Below are positions 23,097 to 33,945 of a stretch of 64,000 bases of DNA, piece after piece (position 1 is the stretch's first letter; the number at the start of each line of letters is the position of its first letter). A program made the position numbers and the translations under genes. The stretch comes from Cristatella mucedo (Eukaryota; Bryozoa; Phylactolaemata; Cristatellidae). The stretch spans positions 611,501 to 675,500 of the forward strand of contig WPIO01000112.1 in assembly GCA_009760855.2 (NCBI GenBank), in the 5' to 3' direction. The notes beneath the pieces are model-generated. The model was given only the letters and a program-made list of their open reading frames with translations, did not search any database and was not told the DNA's origin.

Positions 23097-23800
23097 ATTC
23101 ACTTGATAAAGCAACCTCAGAGAACTTAATCTCTCTCTAGGCGCTTTACATTTGCTGCAAAGTGAAATGCAATGGAATGGTAAGTAAAATCATGCTTGAA
23201 AAACAAACAAAATGAATAACATGGTTAGGGGTGACATGCACAGGCTCAGCATGCAAATGTGGTTAGTGGCAGCATGAACAGGGTCAGCACGCATAAGCAC
23301 ATCAAGGACGAATCACAGGGACCCACTAAATGCTGTCCTTAATAGGTGTGTTTTTAGGTTCCTTTTAAATGTGGTCAGGTCAGAGGATGTTCTGACGCAG
23401 GTCGGGAGGGAGTTCCAGGCTTTGGGAGCATACGAACTAAATGCACGGTCTCCAAAGGATTTGAGGTTTGTACGAGGTATTTCTAGACTGTTGGATTCCG
23501 AAAAGCGGGTGGTACGATGCTTGGCCTGATGGGGTAGTATATCTGAAAGATAGGCTGGAGCCATAGAATGAAGGGACCTAAAAGTGAGCGACAAAACCTT
23601 GAAGTCAATCCGTTGCTTGACTAGTAGCCAGTGCAGGTCGGCGAGAAGTGGAGTAATGTGGCAACTGCGACGCTCACGGCAGACAAGTCTAGCTGCCGAG
23701 TTTTGCACCAGCTGCAATCGCCTGATCGCACATGCTGGTAGGCCAGTAAGCAGTAAGTTGCAGAAGTCGAGACGAGATGTCACGAATGCATGGACCAACT
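23096..23800 (-). mobile_element. LINE-A copy, 5'-truncated (young subfamily)
   Basis: Minus-strand copy running from the shared (ATT)n to a sharp 5' truncation at ~23,800, where LINE sequence stops inside the [14 protein letters not shown] block. The 161-codon frame (23,313-23,798) is intact over the ORF2 C-terminus and almost identical to the 29.5-kb copy. Confidence 0.88.
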
Positions 23801-24471
23801 ATTATTACGTCGGATCCTACGTAAACCCACCGATTACTGATGCATATCTGTTTTGCTTCTTTTGAGACTTTAAACTTGAGTAGTTCATCCCTTTCTTTTC
23901 ATTAAAATGCTCTTTCACAGCTCAAATAATAAAACGCTGACGTGTCACAGAAATTGCTCTTGTACATCTCATACCATTGGTCAGCGTGGGTAGTTGACCA
24001 GTGCAGGTATACACCGAGGTCGGCGGAGGTATACACCGTGGCCGACCTTTCCACTTCCTGCCTCCATACCTTACTTCCTCTTTAACTATTGCTATTGAGC
24101 TTTTGCTGGGTCTCGTTAGGTGGTGGCAGTATTGGGTAGTTTACCTGTCTACCCCACACGAACGCAGCTGACGTGCTTGCTTCTTTGCTAGTCTCAGCTG
24201 TGGCCTGCAGGCAGAAGGGCATGCCAAGGTTAACGACGGGACTGGAAAGCCATTAGGGAAGCACCGATCTCTTGTGTCCCTGCTAAGCCTCCGGCCACGA
24301 GAAAGCTATCAATGCCCGTGACTGTGACATGACTGCATCCATCTGAATGAGCCAACTGTGTGAGGAAACACTTGAGTTTTTCTTATGTCTAGACGACAAC
24401 TTGGGAAGTCAGGTGGATGCAGGAGCTGCCAGAAAACACTGTTCAATAGTTATGATAAATCAAGTCCTGGT
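23801..24471. other. Unannotated stretch
   Basis: Unique DNA. A 21-bp-spaced direct repeat of AGGTATACACCG occurs near 24,004-24,040. No gene recognised. Confidence 0.35.
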
Positions 24472-24822
<351 letters not shown>

Positions 24823-24823
<1 letters not shown>

Positions 24824-25228
24824 GGTGCAAAAGCAGTAGCATTCTATTCCGGTGGCTGCCGGGTCGAATCTCCAGCGGACTGGCATTTTGGAGCACACCT
24901 ACCGCACCGAGTGGCACGGCATCGCGCTGCTTTTCTGATGTACGCCGTCCTAAAATCAAAATTGCAACTACTTAAGGCTCGTAAAGCCTGACTCTTGGAG
25001 CTGACCAGACAGACCGGACGTGCTTGGTCGGATAGCTTGCAAGGGAGGAGGAACCGTATAGCTTCATCTAACGCTAGCAAGGATGCGAGGCAAGATGCGA
25101 GCCACCAAAAGCAGCCCGGCTCCTCTGAGTGCAAAATAAGGGGCAGGGGAACTATGAGGGCCCCAAAAACCGTCTGGACAGGTATCCACGACACTAACTT
25201 TTGGGGCACGAGTTAAATTGGCTGCTGT
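24823..25228. other. Unannotated stretch
   Basis: Unique DNA between the GA tract and a LINE-B copy. No recognisable feature. Confidence 0.35.
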
Positions 25229-26152
25229 ATGCACAGACCTGCCAGAGCCAAGCAGCTTCAGCCTCTAGTAGCATTGGCTGGATTAAAAGGCTTTGCCGTT
25301 CTAATAGGTGACGCTATTGTGCAGCCATCACCACTTGCTCGAAATTTAGGTGTCGTGTTCGACAGCTGCCTCAATTTCAAAAGCTTCATTCAGAAGACTG
25401 CCTCTACAGCTAGCCATCACATTCGATCCCTGTCCAAGATTAGGAGCTGTCTCCCACAGTGGCTTGTAAAAAATTTAACTAGCTCTCTAGTTCTGTCTCG
25501 GCTTGATTATTGTAATTCCCTTTTGGCTGGGCTGCCAAAGAAAGCTATTAGGCCACTACATCGGACAATGAATATGGCTGCAAGGCTGGTCTTCAAGTCC
25601 CAGCGGTTTGAGCACGTGTCTCCTTTGCTAAAGGAGCTAGGATGGTTGCCGGTTGAGCAAAGGATACAGAGCAAAATTCTTACGCTGACCCACAAGGCCC
25701 GCCACGGCTTGGCTCCTTCATACCTATCTGAGCTGCTGCAGCAGTTTCAGCCTGTTCGCGCCCTCAGGTCATGTGTGGACAATAAATTAGCTGTCCCATT
25801 CCTCTGCTTAAAGACAGTTGGCGACAGAAGCTTTAGCTCTACAGGTCCTGGACTGTGGTACTCGCTTCCACAATTCTTACGCAACGATAACTACTCTCCT
25901 ACTGCCGACTATGGCACATCCTTTTCAGCGGTCCTGAACTGCTACTTCTATGCTACTCACTACTTCAACTGCTCTCCTGACTCTGCTATGCTTCCCACTT
26001 TCTCGTTGTTGCGTGAGACGAAGTCTGTTGGCTACCGAATGTGTACCGAAAGCCGCTTAGGCTGTGAGTGTGCTATACAAAACTCTCCTGCGTAACACCC
26101 ACATGGTCTTTATGACTTTGTGGAGTTACTGACGGAGATACATTACATTACT
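25229..26152 (+). mobile_element. LINE-B copy, longest in the window, 5'-truncated
   Basis: An open 288-codon frame (25,229-26,095) covers the C-terminal part of an L2/CR1-type ORF2. In order it has ARNLGVVFDSCLNF (~residues 37-50), SRLDYCNSLLAGLPKKAI (~92-109), AARLVF, ELGWLPVEQRIQSKILTLTH (~136-155), HGLAPSYLSEL, then GDRSFSSTGPGLWYSLPQFL (~207-226). The residues after that are specific to this family. RT motifs A-C are upstream of the truncation and absent. The 3' UTR ends GGAGTTACTGACGGAGATAC then ATTACATTAC. The tail differs from LINE-A. The ATG is internal, not a true start. Confidence 0.88.
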
Positions 26153-26180
26153 GTGTCCATAGTAGGCTTTCCAGTCAGCT

Positions 26181-27245
26181 AATAATAATAATATTATAAT
26201 AATTCACTTGATAAAGCACCCTCAGAGAACTTAATCTCTCTCTAGGTGCTTTACATTTGCTGCAAAGTGAAATGCAATGGAATGGTAAGTAAAATCATGC
26301 TTGAAAAACAAACGAAATGAATAATATGGTTAGGGGTGACATGCACAGGGTCAGCATGCAAATGTGGTTAGTGGCAGCATGCACAGTGTCAGCACACATA
26401 AGCACATCAAGGACGAATCACAGGGACCCACTAAATGCTGTTCTAAATAGGTGTGTGTTTTAAGTTCTTTTTAAATGTGGTCAGGTCAGGGGATGTTCTG
26501 ATGCAGGTCGGGAGGGAGTTCCAGGCTTTGGGAGCATATGAACTAAATGCACGGTCTCCAAAGGATTTGAGGTTTGTACGAGGTATTTCTAGACTGTTGG
26601 ATTCCGAAAAGCGGGTGGTACGATGCTTGGCCTGATGGGGTAGTATATCTGAAAGATAGGCTGGAGCCATAGAATGAAGGGACCTAAAAGTGAGCGACAA
26701 AACCTTGAAGTCAATCCGTTGCTTGACTAGTAGCCAGTGCAGGTCGGCGAGAAGTGGAGTAATGTGGCAACTGCGACGCTCACGGCAGACAAGTCTAGCT
26801 GCCGAGTTTTGCACCAGCTGCAATCGTCTGATCGCACATGCTGGTAGGCCAGTAAGCAGTGAGTTGCAGAAGTCGAGACGGGATGTCACGAATGCATGGA
26901 CCAACTTAGATGTGGTATCTTTATCTAAACAAGCCCGAATTTTAGCAATGTTATGAAGCTGAAAATAGGCGGATTTGACTGTGGAGCTGGTATGGTCGTC
27001 TAACGAGAGGTCGCTTTGGAATATGACACCTGGATTTCGAGCTGATTCAAGTGGAGATATGCTGGCAGAGCCAATTTTGAGAGTCAGCCTGTCCAATCTC
27101 TGGATCACACTGGTTTGCCTATAACTAGTAAGTTATTTTTATCATCGTTAAGTTTTAGAAAATTTGCTGCCATCCATGTGCGGATGTCATCAATGCATGC
27201 AGCAAGTGAGTTTAGAGAATTTGAGGTGCTCGAAGGCTGGGAGGA
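26181..27245 (-). mobile_element. LINE-A copy, 5'-truncated (young subfamily)
   Basis: Tail-to-tail with the preceding LINE-B. It has (AAT)n, hairpin, 3' UTR and a 221-codon frame (26,443-27,108) covering the ORF2 C-terminus. The LINE homology continues to ~27,245 after a frame shift at the GKPSV block (~27,108), reaching the region just after the YADD motif. Confidence 0.88.
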
Positions 27246-27274
27246 ATGTGAGGTGTGAGCTAAGTGGAGTGCAC

Positions 27275-27420
27275 TGGTACCCTAAGAGAACTTAATACCT
27301 ATTCAGCTGCTTCACGTATGCCGTCGGGGCTCGAGTCACGAGCTCGGCCATCAATCATTTTCACCTTGACCTTGGTTTGAGTCCAGCACCTTAACCGCTG
27401 GGTCAAACCAGTGAGGCAGG
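27275..27420 (-). mobile_element. SINE-A copy
   Basis: Minus-strand copy: CTAAGAGAACTTAATACCTA, TTCAGCTGCTTCACGTATGC, GGGGCTCGAGTCACGAGC and CCTTAACCGCTGGGTCAAAC. Hairpin and head are recognisable, with an insertion between. Confidence 0.65.
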
Positions 27421-27627
27421 TTAAATGTTGAGAAGCAGTTGTAAGCTGACTTACTACGTCTGCTAGGCCGTCAAGAGCAGATGATTTGTCATTGCTGCGA
27501 AGTTACGTGTTCGTCTATTCGCATATGTGTGCACGAAAGTAAAGCAAGAAGTAAAGGTCGGCTGATTCAATGGCCTTATTTAAATTGCACTATGAGAGCC
27601 TGAGAACCTATCGCTCCTGCTTGCCGT

Positions 27628-27785
27628 GGGCCTGGTTTGGTCGAGGGAATAAAGTGGGCGCCTTTAAAGACCAAGGTCAAAATGCTCACCTTTACGACCG
27701 AGGTCGTGGGCTCAAGCCCTGCGGCATATGTAAAGTACCTGGATGGAGATTAGGTTCTCTTAGGGCGATACACAAATGAATTATA
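27628..27785 (+). mobile_element. SINE-A copy
   Basis: GGCCTGGTTTGGTCGAGGGA head, TCGTGGGCTCAAGCCCTGCG B box, CATATGTAAAGTACCTGGAT, TTAGGTTCTCTTAGGGCGAT and ACACAAATGAATTATAT tail. A partial internal repetition of the ACCAAGGTC/ACCGAGGTC block is present. Confidence 0.7.
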
Positions 27786-27792
27786 TATTTCC

Positions 27793-27876
27793 CCCAGCCT
27801 ACAAATGTAAAGCGCCTAGAAAGAGATTTAGTTCTCTGAGGGCGCTTTATCAAGTGCATTATTATTATTATTATTA
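27793..27876 (+). mobile_element. LINE-A 3' tail fragment
   Basis: AAATGTAAAGCGCCTAGAAA, GAGATTTAGTTCTCTGAGGG and CGCTTTATCAAGTGCATTAT make a near-perfect terminal hairpin with (ATT)n, stacked directly behind the SINE-A tail. Confidence 0.8.
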
Positions 27877-28285
27877 AATATAGAACATGGAAAGAGATGC
27901 AGTCTTCTTTGTGCGCTAAATGAATAGATTGCCATTCTTAGCGTCCTGAGAAGGGGCATGCAGCTGAGAAATTGTACTTTCTCAGCAGCCGCTCTGCAGC
28001 CCTGGCAACAAGCCCAGGTGTCTGACATGCTAGAGCGGAGGGGCTACCGGAAATAGGTGGCGGCACTAAAGGCTCCATAGCCGAATCGTCGTCTGCTGTG
28101 TTTTTCTTTCTCCCGACGGTCCGCTTCCGCTTTTTAATTTTCATTTTGTCTAGACTGGGAATCTAAAGTACTACTGGCGCTGAGCGCCCCCAGTTGTTAA
28201 CATTAGAGTCAGCATTAGGGAGGTTTCGCTTTTTTTAAAGAAGTCAAGTGTTTCAACGTCGTACATCTTAAGAAGATATCAAATC
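27877..28285. other. Unannotated stretch
   Basis: No recognisable gene; a 68-codon minus-strand frame near 27,938-28,144 begins with a Lys/Arg cluster and has no domain. Confidence 0.35.
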
Positions 28286-28415
28286 AATATAATTCATTTG
28301 TAAAGCGCCTTAAGAGAACTTGCCCTCTACTCAGGCGCTTCACATATGCCACGGAGCTCGAGCCCGCGACCTCGGCCTCAGATCTCCTCGGTCCCCGGGG
28401 CGAGCACCTTTGAAA
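28286..28415 (-). mobile_element. SINE-A copy
   Basis: AATATAATTCATTTGTAAAG, CGCCTTAAGAGAACTTGCCC, CAGGCGCTTCACATATGCCA, then GGAGCTCGAGCCCGCGACCT. A minus-strand copy with a good terminal hairpin; the 5' head is diverged. Confidence 0.7.
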
Positions 28416-28725
28416 AAAGACAGGTCTAAGGAGACGTCCTGAGCGAAGATGGGCAACTTCAATTTCGCGAAACGGAGGGGGCAGTAATTTCGCTTTTTCT
28501 CAGATCTAAAAAAGATGCTTCCGGATGGCTGCCCGGAGGAGCGGAACTTCTATAAAGCTGCGCTATCCCGGCTAATTAAAGGTCCGCAGAACCGTTTCGG
28601 ACGGAGCGGTCTCGGCGCCCAGAGTCAAAATAAATTCCCAGGCGACATACCTAGACTAATTCCTAGAAGACAACGCTTATTTTTCGAGAAGCTGCCGCAG
28701 TTTTACATAAAGGCCTAAAAACGAA
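28416..28725. other. Unannotated stretch
   Basis: Unique DNA. The 67-codon frame at 28,515-28,718 has no recognisable domain. Confidence 0.35.
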
Positions 28726-29330
28726 GCCAGCGGGGAAGGGCGGCACGGTGCCCGGCGCGAGCTGCTTCAGAGTACGAGTCTACTCGCCAGGGTCCGCCAG
28801 TCCACTCGCACATCACGCCTTCTCGGGCTGATCTACAACGTCATTTCCGCCCTCGCTGGCTGCGACTCTTCGGCGCTTCCATTACGCTCGGCGGCGGCCA
28901 AGGGCCGACGCTGCGGCTGAAGTCTGTCTGGAGCCGCCCGTCTGCTGACTGCCTAGCTCTACCGCCTGCGAGTGCGCGCGCGCGCGCGCCTCGGCTCGCG
29001 ACGGACGACCGAATCGCTTTCGCGCGAATTTACCGAGGATACCGTTCGCAGTGCAAGTCAACAATTACCGCAATTATCTTGTCCGCAGCCTCTGCTGAAA
29101 CAAGGAAGCAACGTCGCGTCCTCCTCCGCGGCGCCGACCGCGCGGCTGTCTTGAGAAAATTGAGCTCGCGCGCGCGGAAAGAAAAACACTCTCGCCCTGG
29201 TCTAATTAAGCCGCGAGAGGTCGCGAAGGCAGACGCTGCGTTGCATCGTGCGGCCGCGGGCGACTGATTAGCCGACTCCGCCCTCCGCGTCTGGCTGCGG
29301 CTGGTTGTCGTCGGCGTAGCGGCTCATCGC
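28726..29330. promoter_or_regulatory. CpG-rich promoter-like segment
   Basis: Strong CpG density, including a (GC)n-like CGCGCGCGCGCG near 28,975-28,988 and a CRE-half plus ETS-like ACGTCATTTCCG near 28,829. It is bounded by repeats on both sides and contains short plus-strand frames with no domain. It could be an unmethylated promoter of an unseen transcript; direction is not evident. Confidence 0.35.
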
Positions 29331-29404
29331 TGAACTCAACCGTTTGAACGAGGTTCTCGAGCAGCATGCAGTGTACGCAATGTATTTGATAGTTGCTATA
29401 AAAG

Positions 29405-29486
29405 TATAGGGCGCTTACATTGCACCGCCTGATGAGATGTAGATCTCCCCCCCCCTAGGCACTTCACTTATGCTAGAAAGGAAGCG

Positions 29487-29487
<1 letters not shown>
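29405..29487 (-). mobile_element. Decayed LINE tail fragment
   Basis: TAGGGCGCTTACATTGCACC and CCTAGGCACTTCACTTATGC resemble the minus-strand terminal hairpin, interrupted by a poly-C run. A young LINE-A copy follows in the same orientation. Confidence 0.4.
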
Positions 29488-29526
<39 letters not shown>

Positions 29527-31139
29527 TTGCACTTGATAAAGCGCCCTCAGAGAACTTAATCTCTTCCTAGGCACTTTACATTTGCTGCAAAGTGATACGC
29601 AATAGAATAGTAAGTAAAATCATGCTTGAAAAACAAACAAAATGAATAACATGGTTAGGGGTTACATGCACTGGGTCAGCATGCAAATGTGGTTAGTGGC
29701 AGCATGAACAGTGTCAGCACGCATAAGCACATCGAGGACGAATCACAAGGACCCACTAAATGCTGTCCTAAATAGGTATGTTTTTAAGTTTCTTTTAAAT
29801 GTGGTCAGGTCAGGGGATGTTCTGATGCAGGTCGGGAGGGAGTTCCAGGCTGTGGGAGCATACGAACTAAATGCACGGTCTCCAAAAGATTTAAGGTTTG
29901 TACGAGGTATTTCTAGACTGTTGGATTCCGAAAAGCGAGTGGTACGATGCTTTGCCTGATGGGGTAGTGTATCTAAAAGATAGGCTGGAGCCATAGAATG
30001 AAGAGACCTAAAAGTGAGCGACAAAACCTTGAAGTCAATCCGTTGCTTGACTGGTAACCAGTGCAGGTCGGCGAGAATTGGAGTAATGTGGCAACTGCGA
30101 CGCTCACGACAGACAAGCCTAGCTGCAGAGTTTTGCACCAGCTGCAATCGCCTGATCGCACATGCTGGTAGGCCAGTAAGCAGTGAGTTGCAGAAGTCGA
30201 GACGAGATGTCACGAATGCATGGACCAACTTGGACGTGGTATCCTTATCTACACAAGCCCTAATTTTAGCAATGTTATGAAGCTGAAAATAGGCAGGTTT
30301 GACTGTGGAGCTGATGTGGTCGTCTAACGAGAGGTCGCTTTGGAATATGACACCTAGATTTCGAGCTGATGCTACTGGAGATATGCTGGCAGAGCCAATT
30401 TTGAAAGTCAGCCTTTCCAATTTCTGAATAACACTTGGTTTGCCCATAACTAGTAAGTTAGTTTTATCATCGTTTAGTTTTAGAAAATTTGCTGCCATCC
30501 ATGATCGGATGTCATCAATGCATGCAGCAAGTGAGTTGGGAGAATTTGAGGTGCTCGAAGGCTGGGAGGGATCAAAGCAAAGGTACAACTGAGTGTCATC
30601 CGCATAGAAGTGAAAGCCTAGATTGTGCTTGGCAATCACATCAGCGAGAGGGAGAGTATAAACGGTGAAAAGGACCGGACCTAGCACAGAGCCCTGAGGT
30701 ACTCCATATTTTAGAGGTACTTCAGATGATCTTTGTCCATTCACGTCAACACTCTGGAGTCTCCCACTGAGATAGGACCTGAACCACTGCAGAGCAGTGC
30801 CAGTGATGCCCAGGCGAGATGAGAGGCGCTCTAGAAGTACTTTGTGATCGATGGTATCAAAAGCTGCCGAAAGATCGAGCAAAACAAGAAGAGACACTCT
30901 ACCCATGTCTGCATTCCTAAGTAGGTCGTTGTATACCCGAAGCAATGCTGACTCTGTGGAGTGATTAGCTCTAAAGCCAGACTGGAACTTACTAGCAAGG
31001 TGTGAGGTTTCGATATACGAGTTCAGCTGGTCTGCCACGACCCGTTCCAGTGTCTTTGATAGGAATGGTAGAAGGGAGACTGGGCGGTAGTTGCTTAAGT
31101 TCTCTTGGTCTAGTGTAGCTTTCTTGAGAAGTGGCCTGA
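29488..31139 (-). mobile_element. LINE-A copy with uninterrupted RT-to-C-terminus frame
   Basis: Longest LINE-A frame in the window: 486 codons on the minus strand (31,203 to 29,743), of which residues ~21 onward are LINE. Reverse-transcriptase motifs are in order: NYRPVSLLPFLSKTLERVVA (~38-57), FQSGFRANHSTESALL (~73-88), LLVLLDLSAAFDTIDH with catalytic Asp (~105-120), YGVPQGSVLGPVLF (~166-179), and HFYADD with the two catalytic Asp (~198-203). The KLNDDKT block (motif D) follows, then the same thumb and C-terminus as the other copies. The 3' UTR, hairpin and (AAT)n tail are complete. The endonuclease domain and ORF1 are missing, so this is a 5'-truncated copy that could at most encode a partial protein. 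The ATG at 31,203 lies in neighbouring DNA and is not the natural start. Confidence 0.92.
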
Positions 31140-31165
31140 CTACCGAATGCATACCGAAAGCCACA

Positions 31166-31979
31166 TCAGCTCCACAATCAAGTGTGCCTACTTTCAGCTG
31201 CATAATATTGCTTAAATTCGGGCTTCTTTAGACAAGGATACCACATCTAAGTCGGTCCATGCATTTGTGTTATCCCGTCTCGACTTCTGCAACTCACTGC
31301 TTGCTGGCCTACCGGCACGTGCAATCAGGAGCCTACAGCTGGTGCAAGACTCTGCAGCTAAGCTCGTCTGTCTTGAGCGTCGCAGTTGCCACATCTCACC
31401 ACTTCTTGCCGATCTGCACTAGCTCCCAGTCAAGCAGCGGATCGATTTCAAAGTTTTGTTGCTCAATTTTACGTCCCTTCATTTTTTGGCTCCAGCCTAC
31501 CTATCAGATCTACTCCCCCACTAGGCTAAGCATCGTACCACCCGCTTTTTGGAATCGAACGCTTTACCTATCCCTCGAACAAACCTTAAGTCCTTTGGAG
31601 ACCGTGCATTTAGTTCGTATCAATTCCAAAGCCTGGAACTCACTCCCGACTTATGTCGCGACATCCCCTGACTTGACCACATTTGAAAAGAAATTAAAAA
31701 CGCACCTATTAATGACAGCAATCAGTGGGTCACTGTGATTCGACCTTTATGTGCTTATACGTGGTGACATTGTGCATGCTGCCACTAACCACATTTGCAT
31801 GCTGACCCTGTGCATGTCACCCCTAACCATGTTATTCTTGTTGCTTATCAAACATGATACCACTCACCACTCGCTTGTGTTTCTTTTTCGGCAAATGCAA
31901 AGTGCCTGGAAAAAGGTTGAGATCTCTGAGGGCGCTTTGTCAAGTATATTACTATTATTGTTATTAATATTATTATTAA
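31166..31979 (+). mobile_element. LINE-A copy, 5'-truncated (older)
   Basis: Begins about 27 bases beyond the 5' end of the previous minus-strand copy, giving a head-to-head pair. It contains RDFCNSLLAGLP-type, CHISPLLADLH and NSLPTYVATSPDLTTFEKKL blocks, with stop codons and frame changes, then 3' UTR, terminal hairpin and (ATT)n. Between the two copies ~20 bases (CTACCGAATGCATACCGAAA) match LINE-B. Confidence 0.85.
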
Positions 31980-33709
31980 GCTCGTAGAATGTTCCGGTTT
32001 ATTGTACAACTCAACTAGCCTAGATGCATTGTGCTTTCGGACTCGTTGCCTGTAGTACCGATATGAATTGCTTGAACCGTCAACGGATAGCGGAGCCCCT
32101 CAGTTCTAGCAGCATTCAAGGAAATGCTCAAGTTGCCCTGATGGAGAGGATATGCAGCCTAACGTGAGCGTCGGCTAACGAATGTATTGGAAAGAATTGC
32201 GGTCAAGGGTCGCAAGGTTAAAAGTGGGGGGGGGGGAGGAGGCAGCGGACGGAGCCGAGCAGTATACTCACGGTTATTACGCGAAAACATTGAGGTGATA
32301 AGAGCATCGCAGGCTTCAGCCCGATGACATCTGACATCGCGCCGCCGATTATATGGCAGACGAACGGATGTAAAGGCTACGCAAGTGTTCTTAGTAAAGA
32401 ACCGCAGAGGATCAACGACACGATCAGCTAAGAAACCAGGCAGCGTCCCAAGCGAAGTCAAGGTCACCGCATTTATTATTGAAGCTTGGGCTTTATTCGC
32501 ATGGAATTTTAAAATCGAGATAGCAGTTAGGAGGGACAGGTAGGATTATTCTTTCGAGGTAGAAGAGAAGGATAACGAAATATCTCCATTGACTACAGTT
32601 GAAGATATAACGCCCAAATTCGCTAGCTGCATGATGGAATGCTGGAAAAACACGTTTAGATCAACCTGGATACAATTTGGACTTACGAACTACCACTATC
32701 ATCCCATTACAGACTATTATCTCTCGGTACTACTATCACTGAAATTCAGACAGGAATTTTAATAATTGTCACATGTCGAAGGAATCCAAATGGTCCACAG
32801 CATTGACTGTACAATTTTCAACTGCACGCCAGAATGTGTTAAGTACCGTGCACTCGATTTTTGATACTAGTAAGCCAACGTCACGTGCATCGCATCAAAC
32901 CCAAGCTTCTTTTGAAAAAGGTTTAAATTATGAATCGTTAAACTATGTCAATTTTATAGGAGACACAAAATACAAACATAGAATGAAAAATGTACTTGCA
33001 TATTTCTAGCAGGTTGGAACACATGACACATATCTGAGTTAGCACACCTAGTGTACAGCTAAATTTAGTGGCAGGTGAGCCTTAACAGCCTCTAAGGTTC
33101 TGTCTGCCGCTACACAAACGAGGCCACTGAACCAGCCAACCGCTATTTCTGCTGAGCTGCAATGCTTCTGCTGCGCCGAGGTCCATCTCCATGAAGATCC
33201 ATGTCTGCTACCAGGCTAGAATGATGTCGTGCAGGCATTTTCTGGTACTCTCTTTCGAATCGATTCCGTCGGGAAGGCCTAAAGATCTATAGAACCCTCA
33301 ACTTAAGTTATTGCGAGTAGAGAAACAGATTGATCTTTTGTATCAGCCATCTAGGCAAGTATACTCCGACAAGTGCGTAACAATAACACGCCGCCAAAGG
33401 ATACTATCAGTTAGGCGTTAGTCGTTCGTGGCAGCTTTAGAGCGGGTCTCAGACAGAAGTGAATGAATTACTCTCCAAAAGTCCAACAGTAGCTATCAGA
33501 TACCGAGAGTGACTCAGTTTTTCATGGGGATCCCGAGGGCATGCCATTTGTGAAAGTGGTTTGACACTTTTTTCGTAAGTTAAAAAGGCCGCTCGTGCTA
33601 AGGCACTACTGCCGGCATGTTCATTAGTGCCAAGTCGGTTTCAAAATGGCGCTCTGGTTTATCCCAGGGGTTAAGTACGCTTGCCTTTAGAGATAAGGGT
33701 AACAATAAA
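31980..33709. other. Unannotated stretch
   Basis: Largely unique and AT-leaning. It has an 11-base G run near 32,226 and a possible SINE-B 3' fragment near 33,085-33,155 (CTGCCGCTACACAAACGAGG). A 102-codon minus-strand frame at 32,159-32,467 with a poly-Pro run has no recognisable domain. Confidence 0.35.
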
Positions 33710-33768
33710 AATGAGACATTTTATAAAGCGCCTTCAGAGAACTCAATCTGTTTCTATGCGCTTTACAT
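33710..33768 (-). mobile_element. LINE-A 3' tail fragment
   Basis: ATAAAGCGCCTTCAGAGAAC paired with TATGCGCTTTACAT, the terminal hairpin only. Confidence 0.7.
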
Positions 33769-33858
33769 AATAATAATAAAAATAATAATAATACATTTGA
33801 CAAAGCGCCCTCGGAGAACTCAATCTCTTTCTAGGCGCTTTACAATTTCTGCAAAGGA
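33769..33858 (-). mobile_element. LINE-A 3' tail fragment, second in tandem
   Basis: (AAT)n then GACAAAGCGCCCTCGGAGAA and TCTAGGCGCTTTACAATTTC. Same orientation as the fragment before it, so two insertions are stacked tail behind tail. Confidence 0.75.
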
Positions 33859-33862
33859 TAGG

Positions 33863-33945
33863 TGCTCGGGTCCCGAGGGATATATGTAAAGCACCTGAAT
33901 AGCAATAAAGCTCTTATAGGGTGCACTACAAATAAAGTATTTTTT
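33863..33945 (+). mobile_element. SINE-A 3' fragment
   Basis: ATATATGTAAAGCACCTGAA, AAAGCTCTTATAGGGTGCAC and TACAAATAAAG match the SINE-A 3' half; the head is missing. Confidence 0.5.

Noticed and set aside
31140-31203. ATG at 31,203 as the start of the 486-codon RT frame
   Set aside because: The first ~20 codons lie in the neighbouring LINE copy and a LINE-B sliver; the true start of ORF2 is missing by 5' truncation.
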